The notes below the pieces were generated by a model. That model ran no database searches. It had not been told where the DNA came from and saw nothing but the letters and a program-made list of their open reading frames with translations. DNA of 60,771 nt, from the NCBI RefSeq assembly GCF_002844595.1, contig NZ_PJNW01000023.1:1-60771 (forward strand), read 5' to 3'. Made by a program: the position numbers and the translations under genes. The stretch is from Pleomorphomonas diazotrophica (GTDB lineage: Bacteria; Pseudomonadota; Alphaproteobacteria; Rhizobiales; Pleomorphomonadaceae). Positions within the stretch are counted from its first letter, which is position 1. Each line of letters starts with the position of its first letter. Below are positions 43,443-53,592 of this stretch, one piece after another.

Positions 43443-44312
43443 ATGAGCGCGCTTCTCGCCGGTGGCCTTCTTGAGAGTCTCTCCGGTGAAGCTGCCCGCG
43501 CCGCGCTGTCGAGCCTGCGGGCCGAGCTTCTCGCCGATCGTCTCGTCCCCTATCTCGGCCCTGGTCTCCTGACCCTCGACTGGCCACCGCCGATGCCGGC
43601 CTCGCCGGAAGAGGTGGCCGCGGCATTGCAGAAACGCGTGCCGGTGCCCGGCCGCATCCGCGGCAACATGTGGGCCGTCGCCCAGTACATCGAAAGCCGC
43701 CGTCATCGCCGGACGCTGAAGAAGCTGATGGCAGACATCTTTGCCGCCGAGCCGCGCCCGTCGGCTTTCCACCGTTTACTGGCGGGCTTGCCACTCGGCC
43801 TCGTCATCGACAGCTGGTATGATGGCACGCTCGCCGCCGCCATGGCCGAGGTTGGGCGAGCCGACGTTGCCGACGTCCAGGGTATGTCGCGGGCCGCCAT
43901 CGGCGAGGATCGTTGGCATCGGGCCTTCGATCTCGCCGGTCAAACCGCCGAACCGGAGAAAGCGCGTACGCTGCTCTACAGGCCGCATGGCGGCATCCGA
44001 CCGGACGGCGACGTGCTGGTGTCCGACAGTGATTACGTCGAGGTGCTGACCGAGATCGACATTCAGACGCCGATCCCCGAGGAGGTCCGGACGCGACGGA
44101 TGACGCGCGGCTTCCTGTTCCTCGGCTGTCGCTTCCACGACCAGATGCTGCGCACCTACGCCCGGCAGATCCTCAAGCGATCGGCCGGTCCGCATGCTTG
44201 CGTGGCCGATGCCGTGACGTTGACGGTCAACGAACGGCGCTTCCTCGCCGCGGAGGGCATCGCATTGCTCGACCTGCCCCTGGCGGAGGCGACGCGCCTT
44301 CTTGCCGGCTGA
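43443..44312 (+). CDS. SIR2-like protein of nif operon, unknown role
   Basis: A 289-residue protein one base after nifT. The N-terminal LLADRLVPYLGPGLLTLDW and later RLLAGLPLGLVIDSWYDGTL resemble the SIR2-like fold found in proteins encoded in nif clusters, but the classic GAG-S and NID motifs of active sirtuins are not clear. Later segments (LFLGCRFHDQMLRTYARQILKR) resemble the same group. Its place in the NifA-controlled fdxN operon suggests a nitrogenase-related role, perhaps sensing NAD or nucleotide status. That role is inference. A terminator follows. Confidence 0.6.
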   Translation: MSALLAGGLLESLSGEAARAALSSLRAELLADRLVPYLGPGLLTLDWPPPMPASPEEVAAALQKRVPVPGRIRGNMWAVAQYIESRRHRRTLKKLMADIFAAEPRPSAFHRLLAGLPLGLVIDSWYDGTLAAAMAEVGRADVADVQGMSRAAIGEDRWHRAFDLAGQTAEPEKARTLLYRPHGGIRPDGDVLVSDSDYVEVLTEIDIQTPIPEEVRTRRMTRGFLFLGCRFHDQMLRTYARQILKRSAGPHACVADAVTLTVNERRFLAAEGIALLDLPLAEATRLLAG

Positions 44313-44358
44313 TATTCGGGGCGGACGCTCTTTCTGACTCCCCACGTCTGTCCCATCT

Positions 44359-44383
44359 GGCCGCCCTTCGGGGCGGCCTTTTT
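44359..44383 (+). terminator. Terminator after the fdxN operon
   Basis: GGCCGCCC-TTCG-GGGCGGCC is followed by five Ts; the stem closes on a stable UUCG tetraloop. It isolates the fdxN operon from nifHDK. Confidence 0.93.
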
Positions 44384-44424
44384 CATGCGGCGGCCTTCGT
44401 CTTCCGACATCGACTGTCGATTTT

Positions 44425-44440
44425 TGTCGGACCCGCGACA
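44425..44440. promoter_or_regulatory. NifA upstream activating sequence for nifH
   Basis: TGTCGGACCCGCGACA fits TGT-N10-ACA exactly. Its centre is about 113 bases before the expected nifH transcription start, the normal distance. Confidence 0.87.
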
Positions 44441-44477
44441 GCCCCTGTTGCCACGTAGTCTTGCTGCCAAGAAGAGA

Positions 44478-44490
44478 TAATGCATTGATT
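44478..44490 (-). promoter_or_regulatory. IHF site in the nifH promoter
   Basis: On the minus strand, AATCAA-TGCA-TTA matches the IHF consensus WATCAA-N4-TTR exactly. It lies between the NifA site and the sigma-54 element, the usual place for DNA bending that brings NifA to the polymerase. Confidence 0.7.
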
Positions 44491-44519
44491 TACATTGAGT
44501 ATCTCAAGCCATCGCCAGT

Positions 44520-44534
44520 TGGCACGCCCCTTGA
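44520..44534 (+). promoter_or_regulatory. Sigma-54 promoter of nifHDK, atypical -12
   Basis: TGGCAC-GCCCC-TTGA. The -24 element is perfect, but the -12 element is TTGA in place of TTGC, so the normally invariant GC reads GA. Transcription should start near 44545, leaving a leader of about 78 bases before nifH. Confidence 0.75.
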
Positions 44535-44550
44535 AAATAGAGAGGCGTGA

Positions 44551-45522
<972 letters not shown>

Positions 45523-45544
45523 TCTCCGGGAGGATGCGTGGGCT

Positions 45545-45561
45545 CCGGGCCTTGACCCCGG
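45545..45561 (+). other. Hairpin between nifH and nifD
   Basis: CCGGG-CCTTGAC-CCCGG lies in the 80-base nifH-nifD gap. Such hairpins often stabilise or partly stop nifH mRNA so that NifH exceeds NifDK; that role is inference here. Confidence 0.5.
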
Positions 45562-45602
45562 TGTCCGCGCCTTTCCCGTTTCCTTCCGCGAGGACTTGAT
45601 CC

Positions 45603-47117
45603 ATGAGCGACAGTTACGAAAACGACGGCAAGGCCCACGAGCAATACATCACCGAGGTCCTTGCCCAATATCCCGACAAGTTTGCCAAGCGACGCCGGAA
45701 GCACCTCGCCGTCGCCAAGGCCGTGGAGGCGGCGCCGGACGCGCCGGTCGGCGAGGAAGGTCCGCTTCTCACCGAATGCGACGTCAAGTCGAACATCAAG
45801 TCGATCCCCGGCGTCATGACCATTCGTGGCTGCGCCTACGCCGGCTCCAAGGGCGTGGTGTGGGGACCGGTGAAGGACATGGTCCACATCAGCCACGGGC
45901 CGGTCGGCTGCGGCCAGTATTCCTGGTCTCAGCGCCGCAACTATTATGTCGGCACCACCGGCATCGACGCGTTCGGCACCATGCAGATCACCTCCGACTT
46001 CCAGGAGAAGGACATCGTCTTCGGTGGCGACAAGAAGCTCGACAAGGTGATCGACGAGATCGAAGCGATGTTCCCGCTGAACGGCGGCATCTCCGTGCAG
46101 TCGGAATGCCCGATCGGCCTCATCGGCGACGACATCGAGGCCGTCTCCCGCCGCAAGGGCAAGGAGATCGGCAAGACCATCGTTCCCGTCCGCTGCGAGG
46201 GCTTCCGTGGCGTGTCGCAGTCGCTCGGTCACCACATCGCCAACGACGCCATCCGCGATTGGGTGCTCGACAAGAGCGCCGAAGCCGAATGGGAAGCCGG
46301 TCCCTACGACGTCAACATCGTCGGCGACTACAACATCGGCGGTGACGCTTGGGCGTCTCGCCGCCTTCTCGAGGAAATGGGGCTGCGCATCTGCGGCAAC
46401 TGGTCGGGCGACGCCACGCTCGCTGAGATGGAGCGGGCGCCCAAGGCCAAGCTCAACCTCATCCACTGCTATCGCTCGATGAACTACATCTGCCGGCACA
46501 TGGAAGAGAAATACGGCGTGCCGTGGATGGAGTACAACTTCTTCGGCCCGTCGCAGATCGCTGCCAGCCTGCGCAAGATCGCCAAGCACTTCGGCCCGGA
46601 AATCGAAGCCAAGGCCGAGGAGGTCATCGCCAAGTACAAGCCGCTGGTCGATGGCATCGTCGAAAAATACGGCCCGCGCCTCAAGGGCAAGAAGGTCATG
46701 CTCTATGTCGGCGGTCTCCGCCCGCGCCATGTCATGACTGCCTACGAGGATCTCGGCATGGAGATCGCCGGCACCGGCTACGAGTTCGCCCACAACGACG
46801 ACTACCAGCGCACCGGCCACTACGCCAAGCCCGGCACGCTGATCTACGACGACGTCACCGGCTATGAGCTGGAGAAGTTCGTCGAGAAGATCCGGCCGGA
46901 TCTCGTCGGCTCTGGCATCAAGGAGAAATATCCCGTCCAGAAGATGGGCATCCCCTTCCGCCAGATGCACTCCTGGGACTATTCGGGCCCCTATCACGGC
47001 TACGATGGCTTCGCCATCTTCGCCCGCGACATGGACCTTGCCATCAACAACCCGGTCTGGGACCTGTTCGACGCCCCCTGGACGGACGGCGGAGAGTTGC
47101 TCGCCGCTGCCGAGTAG
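45603..47117 (+). CDS. nifD: NifD, nitrogenase MoFe protein alpha chain
   Basis: A 504-residue subunit. P-cluster cysteines are C77 (MTIRGCAYA), C103 ([10 protein letters not shown]) and C169 (VQSECPIG). The FeMo-cofactor ligands are C289 ([11 protein letters not shown]) and H456 (FRQMHSWDY). The N-terminal extension of some 40 residues and the absence of a delta-subunit gene mark the molybdenum type rather than vanadium or iron-only. It sits between nifH and nifK. Confidence 0.98.
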   Translation: MSDSYENDGKAHEQYITEVLAQYPDKFAKRRRKHLAVAKAVEAAPDAPVGEEGPLLTECDVKSNIKSIPGVMTIRGCAYAGSKGVVWGPVKDMVHISHGPVGCGQYSWSQRRNYYVGTTGIDAFGTMQITSDFQEKDIVFGGDKKLDKVIDEIEAMFPLNGGISVQSECPIGLIGDDIEAVSRRKGKEIGKTIVPVRCEGFRGVSQSLGHHIANDAIRDWVLDKSAEAEWEAGPYDVNIVGDYNIGGDAWASRRLLEEMGLRICGNWSGDATLAEMERAPKAKLNLIHCYRSMNYICRHMEEKYGVPWMEYNFFGPSQIAASLRKIAKHFGPEIEAKAEEVIAKYKPLVDGIVEKYGPRLKGKKVMLYVGGLRPRHVMTAYEDLGMEIAGTGYEFAHNDDYQRTGHYAKPGTLIYDDVTGYELEKFVEKIRPDLVGSGIKEKYPVQKMGIPFRQMHSWDYSGPYHGYDGFAIFARDMDLAINNPVWDLFDAPWTDGGELLAAAE

Positions 47118-47129
47118 CCCGATGCGCTG

Positions 47130-47151
47130 CCCCTTCCCGTGAGGGGAGGGG
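47130..47151 (+). other. Hairpin with T-rich tail between nifD and nifK
   Basis: CCCCTTCCC-GTGA-GGGGAGGGG (with G-T pairs) is followed by TTTCTT, 12 bases after the nifD stop. It could be an attenuator or processing site. A second palindrome, CACGCG-CTGC-CGCGTG, is at 47177-47192. Confidence 0.5.
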
Positions 47152-47252
47152 TTTCTTCCGAAGCTCACCGTTTCACCACGCGCTGCCGCGTGACCGATAC
47201 TCCATGCCCGTCTGGCCGCCGTATGGCGCGGCGCGGGCGATGAGGTCAGACA

Positions 47253-48794
47253 ATGCCCCAGTCAGTTGAAAAGATCCTCGACCATGGCCCGCTGTTCCGC
47301 GAACCGGAATATCAGGAGATGTTCGCCCGCAAGAAGGCCTGTGACGGCGCCGCAAGCATCGACGCCACCGCCCTTCAATCCGAATACACTAGGGGATGGG
47401 ACTACCGGGAAAAGAACTTCGCCCGCGAGGCGCTGGTCATCAATCCCGCCAAGGCCTGTCAGCCGCTCGGCGCCGTGTTCGCCGCCGCCGGTTTCGAGAA
47501 GACCATGAGCTTCGTCCATGGCTCGCAGGGCTGCGCCGCCTATTTCCGCTCGCATCTCTCCCGCCACTTCAAGGAGCCCTGCACGGCGGTTTCCTCGTCG
47601 ATGACCGAGGACGCGGCGGTGTTCGGCGGCCTCAACAACATGATCGACGGTCTCGCCAACTGCTATTCTCTCTACCAGCCGAAGATGATCGCCGTCTCTA
47701 CCACCTGCATGGCCGAGGTGATCGGCGACGACCTGCACGGCTTCATCGGCAACGCCAAGGCCAAGGGCTCGGTCCCCGAAGACTTCGACGTGCCTTTCGC
47801 CCACACGCCCTCCTTCGTCGGCAGCCACATCGACGGCTACGACAATGCCATCCGGGGCATTCTGGAGCACTTCTGGAAGGACAACCCGGCGTCGGCTGGT
47901 TCTTCGGAGACCATCAACATCGTCCCCGGCTTCGACGGCTTCTGCGTCGGCAACAACCGCGAGCTCGGCCGCATGCTTGGCCTGATGGGCGTCAGCTATA
48001 CCTTCATCGGAGATGCCGCCGATCAGTTCGACACCCCGTCGGACGGCGAGTACCGCATGTATGACGGCGGCACCACCATCGACGAACTGAAGGCGGCCAA
48101 GGGCGCCAAGGCGACCGTCGCGCTGCAGCACTGGAACAGCCGCAAGACGCTGGAATACGCGGCGAGCGTCGGCCAGGAGACGGCGAGCTTCAACTATCCG
48201 CTCGGCGTCAAGGCCACTGACGATCTTCTCATGAAGGTCTCGGCGCTCAGCGGCAAGGCCATTCCCGAGGCCCTTCGCCTGGAGCGCGGCCGCCTCGTCG
48301 ACGCCATGGCCGACAGCCAAGCCTATCTGCACGGCAAGCGCTACGCCATCTTCGGCGATCCGGACTTCGTCAAGGCGATGGCCCGCTTCATCCTGGAGAC
48401 CGGCGGCGAGCCCGTCCATTGCCTCTCCACCAACGGCGGCAAGGAGTGGGCCGAGGATATGCAAAAGCTGTTCGATGGCTCGCCCTTCGGCAAGGACTGC
48501 AAGGCCTACGCGCAAAAGGATCTCTGGCACCTGCGCTCGCTGCTGTTCACCGAGCCGGTCGATTTTCTGATCGGCAACAGCCACGGCAAGTATCTCGAGC
48601 GCGATACCGGCACCCCGCTGATCCGCCTGACCTTCCCGATCTTCGACCGCCATCACCACCATCGCTTCCCGGTGATCGGCTATCAGGGCGGCCTCAGGGT
48701 GCTGACTACCATCCTCGACAAGCTGTTCGACAAGCTCGATGCGGAGACCAACATCGCCGGCGAGACGGACATCTCCTTCGATCTGACGCGCTGA
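47253..48794 (+). CDS. nifK: NifK, nitrogenase MoFe protein beta chain
   Basis: A 513-residue subunit. P-cluster cysteines are C69 ([10 protein letters not shown]), C94 (GSQGCAAYF) and C152 ([12 protein letters not shown]). The C-terminus ([17 protein letters not shown] ... TDISFDLTR) is typical of NifK. It forms an alpha2-beta2 tetramer with NifD. It begins 135 bases after nifD, past the hairpins, and is followed by a terminator. Confidence 0.98.
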   Translation: MPQSVEKILDHGPLFREPEYQEMFARKKACDGAASIDATALQSEYTRGWDYREKNFAREALVINPAKACQPLGAVFAAAGFEKTMSFVHGSQGCAAYFRSHLSRHFKEPCTAVSSSMTEDAAVFGGLNNMIDGLANCYSLYQPKMIAVSTTCMAEVIGDDLHGFIGNAKAKGSVPEDFDVPFAHTPSFVGSHIDGYDNAIRGILEHFWKDNPASAGSSETINIVPGFDGFCVGNNRELGRMLGLMGVSYTFIGDAADQFDTPSDGEYRMYDGGTTIDELKAAKGAKATVALQHWNSRKTLEYAASVGQETASFNYPLGVKATDDLLMKVSALSGKAIPEALRLERGRLVDAMADSQAYLHGKRYAIFGDPDFVKAMARFILETGGEPVHCLSTNGGKEWAEDMQKLFDGSPFGKDCKAYAQKDLWHLRSLLFTEPVDFLIGNSHGKYLERDTGTPLIRLTFPIFDRHHHHRFPVIGYQGGLRVLTTILDKLFDKLDAETNIAGETDISFDLTR

Positions 48795-48815
48795 CGCCGT
48801 TTCGGTGGGGGCGCA

Positions 48816-48850
48816 GGCCTGGCTCCGGTCATGGGGCCAGGCCTTTTCTT
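48816..48850 (+). terminator. Terminator after nifK
   Basis: AGGCCTGGC pairs with GCCAGGCCT across a 12-base loop and runs into TTTTCTTTT. It ends the nifHDK unit. Confidence 0.85.
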
Positions 48851-48988
48851 TTGCGAAAGGTCGAAGCGGCCCGGCTGGCTGCCCAGTGCAGGCAGCGATC
48901 GGCCAATAAGCAATCTCGATATCGGCTTAGTTGATTTTATTCTCGTTAAACGATAATTATTCACCGTCAATCAGAAAGACGGTGTCCT

Positions 48989-49627
48989 ATGCCTACCTAT
49001 CGTCCGCTGTTCGCTGCCGCGTTGGCCTTCTGCCTTTCCTCCTGCGGCGCCGTGCCGCTCACCTCCTTACCGAGCCTTGCCCGCATCGATCCGCGCACGA
49101 CCGATTTCTCCGTCATGATGGTCGCTCTGGCCGCTCCCCGGTCCATCGACGCGGTCGCCGGCAGCGTGCATGTCGAGTTCAAGAGCCGCGTTGATGACGC
49201 GCCGGAAAGAACGGACACGTTCGTGCTCGCCCCCACGACGGCACCCGTAGACCTCACCGACATGGTGGGCACGCTGCGCGAAAGCGAAAGCCTCTCTATC
49301 TACGCCCTGCCGCCGGAGGAAGCCGCCCGCCTGACCATCGCCCGCGACCAGCTGATTGCCGAGCGGGCGGCCGGCCACAAGGTGACGGCATCGATCGGCG
49401 TGACGGCGCGAAGCTTCTGTCTGGCCGGTGTGGTGCCGGCCGGCGATCTCCTGATCACCACCTATCTTCGCACTTCGGAAACCCAACGCTTCGTACCGCT
49501 GGTCCGCGATTTCGATCTCGCCTCGCAGCCCGATCTCACCGCCAGCCTCAGAACGCTGCCGCCCTGCTCCTCGGGCGCCGCAAAACCCGCGATATCATCG
49601 GTCGACGCGTCGCAAACCCGACAATGA
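48989..49627 (+). CDS. Lipoprotein of unknown function inside the nif cluster
   Basis: A 212-residue protein with a signal peptide ending in lipobox LSSC (AALAFCLSSC), then a mature region with no known family. The mature part has repeated beta-strand-like segments (DFSVMMVALAAPRSIDAVAGSVHVEFKSRV, HKVTASIGVTARSFCLAGVVPAGDLLITTYLRTS). It lies between nifHDK and nifE but is not obviously part of either; its own AT-rich upstream region (48905-48988) could hold a promoter. Its 3-prime end overlaps the NifA site of nifE. A role in nitrogen fixation is unproven; it may be a bystander. Confidence 0.7.
   Translation: MPTYRPLFAAALAFCLSSCGAVPLTSLPSLARIDPRTTDFSVMMVALAAPRSIDAVAGSVHVEFKSRVDDAPERTDTFVLAPTTAPVDLTDMVGTLRESESLSIYALPPEEAARLTIARDQLIAERAAGHKVTASIGVTARSFCLAGVVPAGDLLITTYLRTSETQRFVPLVRDFDLASQPDLTASLRTLPPCSSGAAKPAISSVDASQTRQ
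49608..49623. promoter_or_regulatory. NifA upstream activating sequence for nifE
   Basis: CGTCGCAAACCCGACA fits NGT-N10-ACA with one mismatch (C for T). It lies about 138 bases before the expected start of transcription and inside the end of the lipoprotein gene. A second near match, TGTCGCAGGTTCCGCA, is at 49630. Confidence 0.55.
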
Positions 49628-49727
49628 CGTGTCGCAGGTTCCGCAGCCACGCGACATGAGCTGCAGCGCCATGGCTGGAGATCAGGAAAAGCGAACGATT
49701 CCAGTCTGTTGATGAATGGGAACCCAC

Positions 49728-49742
49728 TGGCACGTCGCTTGC
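49728..49742 (+). promoter_or_regulatory. Sigma-54 promoter of nifE operon
   Basis: TGGCAC-GTCGC-TTGC is a perfect consensus. Transcription should start near 49753, about 26 bases before the nifE ATG. It lies inside the longer open frame that begins at 49716, so that frame's start is not the real one. Confidence 0.9.
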
Positions 49743-49778
49743 GAAACACGCCTTGTGATCGCAAGCGACGAGGTGTCG

Positions 49779-51254
49779 ATGTCCCTGGTCAGAACCGCCA
49801 ACCTGTTCGACGAGCCGGCTTGCCCGACCAATCGGGAAAAGACCGAGACGGCGCGCAAGAAGGGCTGCTCGAAACCACTGACCCCCGGCGCGGCGGCCGG
49901 CGGCTGCGCCTTCGACGGCGCCAAGATCGTGTTGCAGCCGATCACCGACGTCGCCCATCTGATTCATGGGCCGATTGCCTGCGAGGGGAACTCCTGGGAC
50001 AACCGTCACGCCGCCTCGTCGGGCTCCGACCTCTGGCGGCGATCGTTCACCACCGATCTCACCGAGCTCGACATCGTCATGGGCAACGGCGAGAAGAGGC
50101 TGTTCAAGGCGATCCGGGCCATCGTCGAGCGGCATGATCCCCCCGCCGTCTTCGTCTATTCCACCTGCGTCACCGCACTGATCGGCGACGACATCACCGC
50201 TGTCTGCAAGCGCGCCGCTGAGCGCTTCGGTCGGCCGGTGGTTCCCGTCGAGGCGCCTGGCTTTGCCGGCTCCAAGAACCTCGGCAACCGTCTGGCCGGC
50301 CAGACGCTGCTCGATCATGTCATCGGCACTGCCGAGCCTGACGATGTCACGCCCTATGACGTCAACATCCTCGGCGAATACAATCTCGTCGGCGAGTTCT
50401 GGTTCGTGAAGCCACTGCTCGAGGAGCTCGGCATCCGCCTGCGCGCCGTCATTCCCGGCGACGCACGTTATCGCGACATCGCCACCGCCCACCGCGCCAA
50501 GGCCAACATGATGGTCTGCTCCTCGGCGCTGATCAATCTCGCGCGCGGCATGCAGGAGCGCTGGGGCATTCCCTATTTCGAGGGCTCCTTCTACGGCATC
50601 GCCGACACGTCGGCAGCCATTCGGGGCATCTGCGGGCTGTTGGTGGAGCAGGGCGCACCAAGCGCACTTCTTGATCGGGCCGAGGCGCTGGTCGCCCGCG
50701 AGGAGGCGATCGCCTGGCAGCGCATCGCACCGCTGAAACCCCGGCTCGCCGGCAAGCGGGTGCTGCTCAACACCGGTGGCGTCAAGAGCTGGTCGATGGT
50801 GGACGCGCTTCAGGAAGCCGGCATGGAGGTGATCCGCACCTCGATCAAGAAGTCGACCGAGGAGGACAAGGCGCGGGCGCTGGCCGCGCTCAAGGACGAG
50901 AAGCATCTGTTCGATCGTCTGGCCCCGCGCGAGATCTACCGCATGCTCGCCGACGGCGAGGCCGACATCATGCTGTCCGGCAGCCGCACCCAGTTCATCG
51001 CCCTGAAGGCGAAGACGCCCTGGCTCGACGTCAACCAGGAACGTCATCATCCCTATGCCGGCTACGAGGGCTTCGTCGAACTGCTCAGGCGGATCGATCT
51101 CGCCGTCAACAGCCCGGTTTTCCCGGCCCTTCGCCAGCCGGCGCCCTGGGACGAAGCCGGGCGGCTGACAGCTCAGCCAGTCATTCCGACTGACGTCGCT
51201 CACAGCTTTCGCAAGTTCGCGAGTGGCGCCCTTGAAGACTCCGACGATTGCTGA
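49779..51254 (+). CDS. nifE: NifE, FeMo-cofactor scaffold subunit
   Basis: A 491-residue homologue of NifD that forms the NifEN scaffold on which FeMo-cofactor matures. Motifs are LTPGAAAGGCAFDGAKIVLQPITDVAHLIHGPIACEGNSWDNRHAASSG, YSTCVTALIGDD and VPVEAPGFAGSKNLGNRLAG. The start is taken at ATG 49779 because the sigma-54 promoter lies upstream at 49728. It overlaps nothing and is followed 16 bases later by nifN. Confidence 0.97.
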   Translation: MSLVRTANLFDEPACPTNREKTETARKKGCSKPLTPGAAAGGCAFDGAKIVLQPITDVAHLIHGPIACEGNSWDNRHAASSGSDLWRRSFTTDLTELDIVMGNGEKRLFKAIRAIVERHDPPAVFVYSTCVTALIGDDITAVCKRAAERFGRPVVPVEAPGFAGSKNLGNRLAGQTLLDHVIGTAEPDDVTPYDVNILGEYNLVGEFWFVKPLLEELGIRLRAVIPGDARYRDIATAHRAKANMMVCSSALINLARGMQERWGIPYFEGSFYGIADTSAAIRGICGLLVEQGAPSALLDRAEALVAREEAIAWQRIAPLKPRLAGKRVLLNTGGVKSWSMVDALQEAGMEVIRTSIKKSTEEDKARALAALKDEKHLFDRLAPREIYRMLADGEADIMLSGSRTQFIALKAKTPWLDVNQERHHPYAGYEGFVELLRRIDLAVNSPVFPALRQPAPWDEAGRLTAQPVIPTDVAHSFRKFASGALEDSDDC

Positions 51255-51270
51255 GGAGACGGTCATCCCG

Positions 51271-52641
51271 ATGAATGAAGCCCGCTCGCTCTCCACCAAT
51301 CCGCTGAAGTCGTCGCAACCGCTCGGCGCCGCCTATGCCTTCCTCGGCATTGAGGGCGCCATGCCGCTTCTTCATGGCAGCCAGGGCTGCACCGCTTTCG
51401 CGCTGGTGCTGTTCGTCCGCCATTTCAAGGAGACCATCCCCATCCAGACGACGGCCATGAACGAGGTGTCGACGGTGCTCGGCGGTACCGACCATCTGGA
51501 GGAGGCCATTCTCAACATACGCCAGCGCGCCAACCCCAAGCTGATCGGCGTCTGCACCACGGCTCTGGTCGAGACGCGTGGGGAAGATTTTGCCGCCGAC
51601 CTCGCTGCCATCCAGGCGCGCCGCGCCGATGCCCTCGGCGATTGTCGCGTCGTTCTGGCCGAGACCCCCGATTTTCGCGGTTCCATCGAGGAAGGCTGGA
51701 GCGCCGCCGTCACGGCGATGATCGAGGCGCTGACCCGGCCGACGACGCGCCGGGATCCCGAACGCCTCGTCGTCCTCGCACCCAGCCACTTCACGGTCGG
51801 CGACATCGAAATCTTGCGGCAGACGGTGGAGGCCTTCGGTCTCGTACCGGTGATCTTGCCGGATATCTCGGGATCTCTCGACGGCACGGTGCCGGATCGC
51901 TGGATACCCTCCGCCTACGGCGGCACGAGCGTCGCGGACATCGAGACGCTAGGCGCCGCCTGTCATTGCATAGCCGTCGGCGAGCATATGCGCCGCCCGG
52001 CCGAGACGCTGCGCCGGAAGACCGGTCTTGCCTTCACGCTCCTGCCGACGCTGACCGGACTAGCCGCCGCCGACCGATTTGTGGCGCTGCTCGCCCGCCT
52101 GTCCGGCCGGCCGGTTCCGCCCTCGATCCGCCGCCGTCGCTCGCAGCTTCAGGACGCCATGCTGGACGGGCATTTCCACTTCGGCGGCCGCAACATCGCC
52201 ATCGCCGCCGAACCGGACCTCCTCTACCAGATGGCAAGCTTCTTCGCCGAGATGGGCGCCGAGACCACCGTCGCGATCGCATCGACGCCGGACAATCCTA
52301 TCCTGGCCGCCGTGCCGGCCGAGGTGACGGTCGGCGACCTTGGCGATCTGGAGGAGCGCGCGGCCGGCGTCGATCTTCTGGTTAGCCATGCCCACGGCCG
52401 GCAGGCGTCGGAACATCTGGGCATCCCGCTGTTCCGTGTCGGCTTTCCGATTTTCGACCGGCTCGGCGCCCAGCACCGCCGTAGCGCGCTCTACGAGGGC
52501 ACGCGCGACCTGATCTTCGAGGTGGCGAACATGATGATCGCCGCTGCCGACCACCACGCCACACCCGAAAGCCTCAATCCGCTTCGCAACCGGGAGATGC
52601 TCCATGACAGCCGTCCGTCGCCTGAGCCTCGTCGACACTGA
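51271..52641 (+). CDS. nifN: NifN, FeMo-cofactor scaffold subunit
   Basis: A 456-residue homologue of NifK. The N-terminus NPLKSSQPLGAAYAFLGIEGAMPLLHGSQGCTAFALVLFVRHFKETIPIQTTAM is diagnostic. I chose ATG 51271, with GAGGAG 12 bases before it; a GTG at 51223 inside the nifE end is also open. Its end overlaps nifX by 38 bases. Confidence 0.95.
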   Translation: MNEARSLSTNPLKSSQPLGAAYAFLGIEGAMPLLHGSQGCTAFALVLFVRHFKETIPIQTTAMNEVSTVLGGTDHLEEAILNIRQRANPKLIGVCTTALVETRGEDFAADLAAIQARRADALGDCRVVLAETPDFRGSIEEGWSAAVTAMIEALTRPTTRRDPERLVVLAPSHFTVGDIEILRQTVEAFGLVPVILPDISGSLDGTVPDRWIPSAYGGTSVADIETLGAACHCIAVGEHMRRPAETLRRKTGLAFTLLPTLTGLAAADRFVALLARLSGRPVPPSIRRRRSQLQDAMLDGHFHFGGRNIAIAAEPDLLYQMASFFAEMGAETTVAIASTPDNPILAAVPAEVTVGDLGDLEERAAGVDLLVSHAHGRQASEHLGIPLFRVGFPIFDRLGAQHRRSALYEGTRDLIFEVANMMIAAADHHATPESLNPLRNREMLHDSRPSPEPRRH

Positions 52642-53092
52642 CGCGGCGGCCGATGCCGCGCCACCGCCCGGAGCGGTGCGCGTCGCCATCGCCTCTACCG
52701 ATCTCAAGGCGCTCAATGCCCATTTCGGCTCGGCGCCCAAGTTCGCGGTCTATGACGTGACGCCGTCCGGCTGGAGCTTCGTCGAAGCCGTCGAGTTCGA
52801 GGGCAACACCGACGGCGGGGGCTCGCATCGGAGCGATGGCGACGACCGCATCACGCCCAAGGTCGACGCGCTCGCCGGCTGTCACCTGCTGTTCTGCCTC
52901 GCCATTGGCGGGCCGGCGGCCGCCAAGGCGGTGGCGCAGCGCATTCATCCGATCAAGGCGCAACAGGCACCGATCGATGAGGTGCTTGAGAAGGTGCGCG
53001 TCATGCTGACCGGCACGCCGCCACCCTGGCTCCGCAAGGTGCTGCAGGCGGCCGGCGTTGGCGCTCCCCGCCCCGATTTCGAGGACGATTGA
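52604..53092 (+). CDS. nifX: NifX, FeMo-cofactor/NifB-co carrier
   Basis: A 162-residue protein of the dinitrogenase iron-molybdenum cofactor family. The fold appears as VRVAIASTDLKALNAHFGSAPKFAVYDVTPSGWSFVEAVEF and GCHLLFCLAIGGPAAAKAVAQRIHPIKAQ. It shuttles NifB-co or VK-cluster between NifB and NifEN. The ATG is inside nifN, so translation is coupled. The DUF269 gene follows 4 bases later. Confidence 0.93.
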   Translation: MTAVRRLSLVDTDAAADAAPPPGAVRVAIASTDLKALNAHFGSAPKFAVYDVTPSGWSFVEAVEFEGNTDGGGSHRSDGDDRITPKVDALAGCHLLFCLAIGGPAAAKAVAQRIHPIKAQQAPIDEVLEKVRVMLTGTPPPWLRKVLQAAGVGAPRPDFEDD

Positions 53093-53096
53093 GCCC

Positions 53097-53558
53097 ATGA
53101 ACGATATCGCCATGCAACCCGCCGCGCTCGACCATCCCTTCGTCAAGACGCTGGCCCGCCTGGTCCGCGCCGCCGACAGCCACGGCGTCTGGGACCGCAA
53201 GTCCGACGCCGAGGTGCTGGCCGATTTCATCGTCAGCCGCGAGGATCGTCGATCGCGCCCGATCATCGACGACCCCGATCCCGATATCATCGACCGAGTG
53301 GAGGCCTTCTATGGCGCTGTCGGCCTGGCCGTCGAGCAGGCGACCGGGCGCATCGCCTCGCCGATACTGAAGCTCAACCACGAGGGCTTCGGTCGCGTGC
53401 TGCTCACCGCCGGTCGGCTGGTGGTGATCTCCCGGACGTTGCGCGACGTCCATCGCTTCGGCTTCGACGATTTCGCGGCGCTGGCCGCTGCCGGCGGCAA
53501 GCTGGTCGACGAGGCTATCGCCATGATCGGCCGCTTTCCCGAGGTCGCCGATTTCTGA
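53097..53558 (+). CDS. NifX-associated protein (DUF269)
   Basis: A 153-residue protein of the DUF269 family, always next to nifX. The signature is HPFVKTLARLVRAADSHGVWDRKSD and GRVLLTAGRLVVISRTLRDVHRFGFDDFAALAAAGGKLVDEAI. The exact function is unknown; it may help NifX. The start is ATG 53097, four bases after the nifX stop. Confidence 0.93.
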   Translation: MNDIAMQPAALDHPFVKTLARLVRAADSHGVWDRKSDAEVLADFIVSREDRRSRPIIDDPDPDIIDRVEAFYGAVGLAVEQATGRIASPILKLNHEGFGRVLLTAGRLVVISRTLRDVHRFGFDDFAALAAAGGKLVDEAIAMIGRFPEVADF

Positions 53559-53592
53559 GCTACCTACCGAACCATCCGAGCTGGAGACATTG

